A stretch of 6,354 nucleotides of DNA from B21-G16 sp003644825 [NCBI: Candidatus Zhuqueibacterota bacterium] (GTDB lineage Bacteria > SM23-31 > B21-G16): contig QNDJ01000109.1 in the NCBI GenBank assembly GCA_003644825.1, positions 1 to 6,354 on the forward strand, in the 5' to 3' direction. The notes under the pieces are model-generated. The model saw nothing but the letters and a program-made list of their open reading frames with translations. It was not told where the DNA came from and made no database searches. Position numbers and translations under genes: made by a program. Shown here one piece after another: positions 5,617-6,354 of the stretch (positions are counted from its first letter, which is position 1; the number at the start of each line of letters is the position of its first letter).

Positions 5617-6354
5617 TCAAAAAAAACTTTTTGCAACCAGATACCCTTCGGGATTTCCTGCATCGAAATATCTGCCTTCAATTAGTACACCCATAAGAGT
5701 ATCATCTTTAATCATTTTCCTGAGAATTGGGAGATCATCAAATTCCTGATGACTATATAAATGTTTCATCTCTTCATAGTATTTAAAAAAATCACTCTTG
5801 AAAATGTATCTTCCACATATCTTATATATTATTTTCTTTTCACCTGGATTTATAAAACTATCTCTTTCTTTTTCTTTAATTTCTTTCAATTTGAAGAAGC
5901 CTTTTTCTCCAATCTCATATTCAATAATACCGGAACTGCTTAAGCCTTTTTCTTCACCTTTTTTTATTTCTACGACTCCAACTAAATTTTTATCAGATTT
6001 TTCACTATAATTTATAATTTGTTTCATTGGTGAAACATTAGATAAAAAGATATTGTCAGGCAGCATTACAGCAAAGTATTCTTTTTTTATATAAGGTTCG
6101 GCTAAAGCAATTGCAGAAGCCAATCCAGATGGAGAGTTCTGATAAAGGAAATAGAGCTTTAAGTTATGAAGATCGAGGTTATTAAGTAAATAATCTTTTA
6201 CTACATTTTTTTGAGGATTAATAATAATGATAATTTCGGATATACCGGAAAGTATTGCCTCTCTAATAGTATGAAATATTAAAGGTTTTCCACTAATTAA
6301 GAGCAATTCTTTCGGTAGTGGAAATGTTTTTCTCATCCGTGAACCTATTCCCCC
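5617..6354 (-). CDS. GalU-like sugar-nucleotide pyrophosphorylase (NTP_transferase family), 5'-truncated
   Basis: The frame stays open to the window edge. Translation from 6354 gives GGIGSRMRKTFPLPKEL, the end of the G-x-G-S/T-R nucleotide-binding loop plus the P-K-E element, so the ATG at 6336 lies inside the active-site loop and is not the start. In the 245 visible residues, GKPLIFHTIREAILSGI (22-38), the loop SPSGLASAI (74-82), MLPDN (97-101, with D100 as the likely metal-binding Asp), KICGRYIF (178-185) and the closing FDAGNPEGYLVA (230-241) line up with the GalU layout and its DCGxxxGYL-type end. GalU makes UDP-glucose from UTP and glucose-1-phosphate for cell-surface polysaccharide. With about 10-15 N-terminal residues missing, the whole protein would be about 255-260 residues, shorter than E. 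coli GalU (about 300), so the sugar and nucleotide are uncertain. It converges on the plus-strand genes and appears functionally unrelated. The stop is TGA. Confidence 0.8.
   Translation of the reverse strand, partial: GGIGSRMRKTFPLPKELLLISGKPLIFHTIREAILSGISEIIIIINPQKNVVKDYLLNNLDLHNLKLYFLYQNSPSGLASAIALAEPYIKKEYFAVMLPDNIFLSNVSPMKQIINYSEKSDKNLVGVVEIKKGEEKGLSSSGIIEYEIGEKGFFKLKEIKEKERDSFINPGEKKIIYKICGRYIFKSDFFKYYEEMKHLYSHQEFDDLPILRKMIKDDTLMGVLIEGRYFDAGNPEGYLVAKSFF

Noticed and set aside
5761-6010. Plus-strand open frames opposite the nucleotidyltransferase gene
   Set aside because: Phe/Ser/Ile-rich translations of the antisense of Lys/Glu-rich coding sequence; no credible domain.

Overview
The window looks like bacterial chromosome from an AT-rich genome (roughly 35-38% GC by eye), with short intergenic gaps and clear purine-rich ribosome binding sites. 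No rRNA, tRNA, mobile element or CRISPR array is visible. The long bifunctional formiminotransferase-cyclodeaminase variant beside a bacterial tricorn-type protease would fit a member or relative of the Bacteroidota/FCB group or an uncultured AT-rich lineage. The sequence alone does not settle this.

Positions 1-5343 hold four plus-strand genes in close array, probably one transcription unit. They are (1) a tricorn-family peptidase whose 5' end lies outside the window; (2) after 54 nt, a 610-residue glutamate formiminotransferase / formiminotetrahydrofolate cyclodeaminase (FtcD); (3) after 28 nt, a 152-residue stand-alone GAF-domain protein; (4) after 23 nt, a 140-residue gamma-glutamylcyclotransferase-like protein starting at GTG. 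No convincing promoter was found between them. A plausible common theme is peptide and amino-acid breakdown: tricorn proteases trim oligopeptides, FtcD takes the formimino group from histidine (or purine) catabolism into the folate pool while releasing glutamate, and GGCT-type enzymes act on gamma-glutamyl amines. This link is inferred from gene order only.

Positions 5344-5616 are a 273-nt convergent intergenic region. It holds one doubtful 33-codon GTG ORF with a reasonable Shine-Dalgarno sequence and two AT-rich hairpins, one of which could be a weak terminator for the minus-strand gene. Positions 5617-6354 hold a minus-strand GalU-like sugar-nucleotide pyrophosphorylase whose 5' end is also outside the window.

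Both edge genes are truncated by the window. The TTG at 37 and the ATG at 6336 lie inside open frames that carry recognisable family sequence on their upstream side, so neither is the real start. The most notable detail is a roughly 70-residue insertion in FtcD with the spacing of a C2H2 zinc finger but Asp in place of the second Cys. No clearly new multi-gene system is evident.
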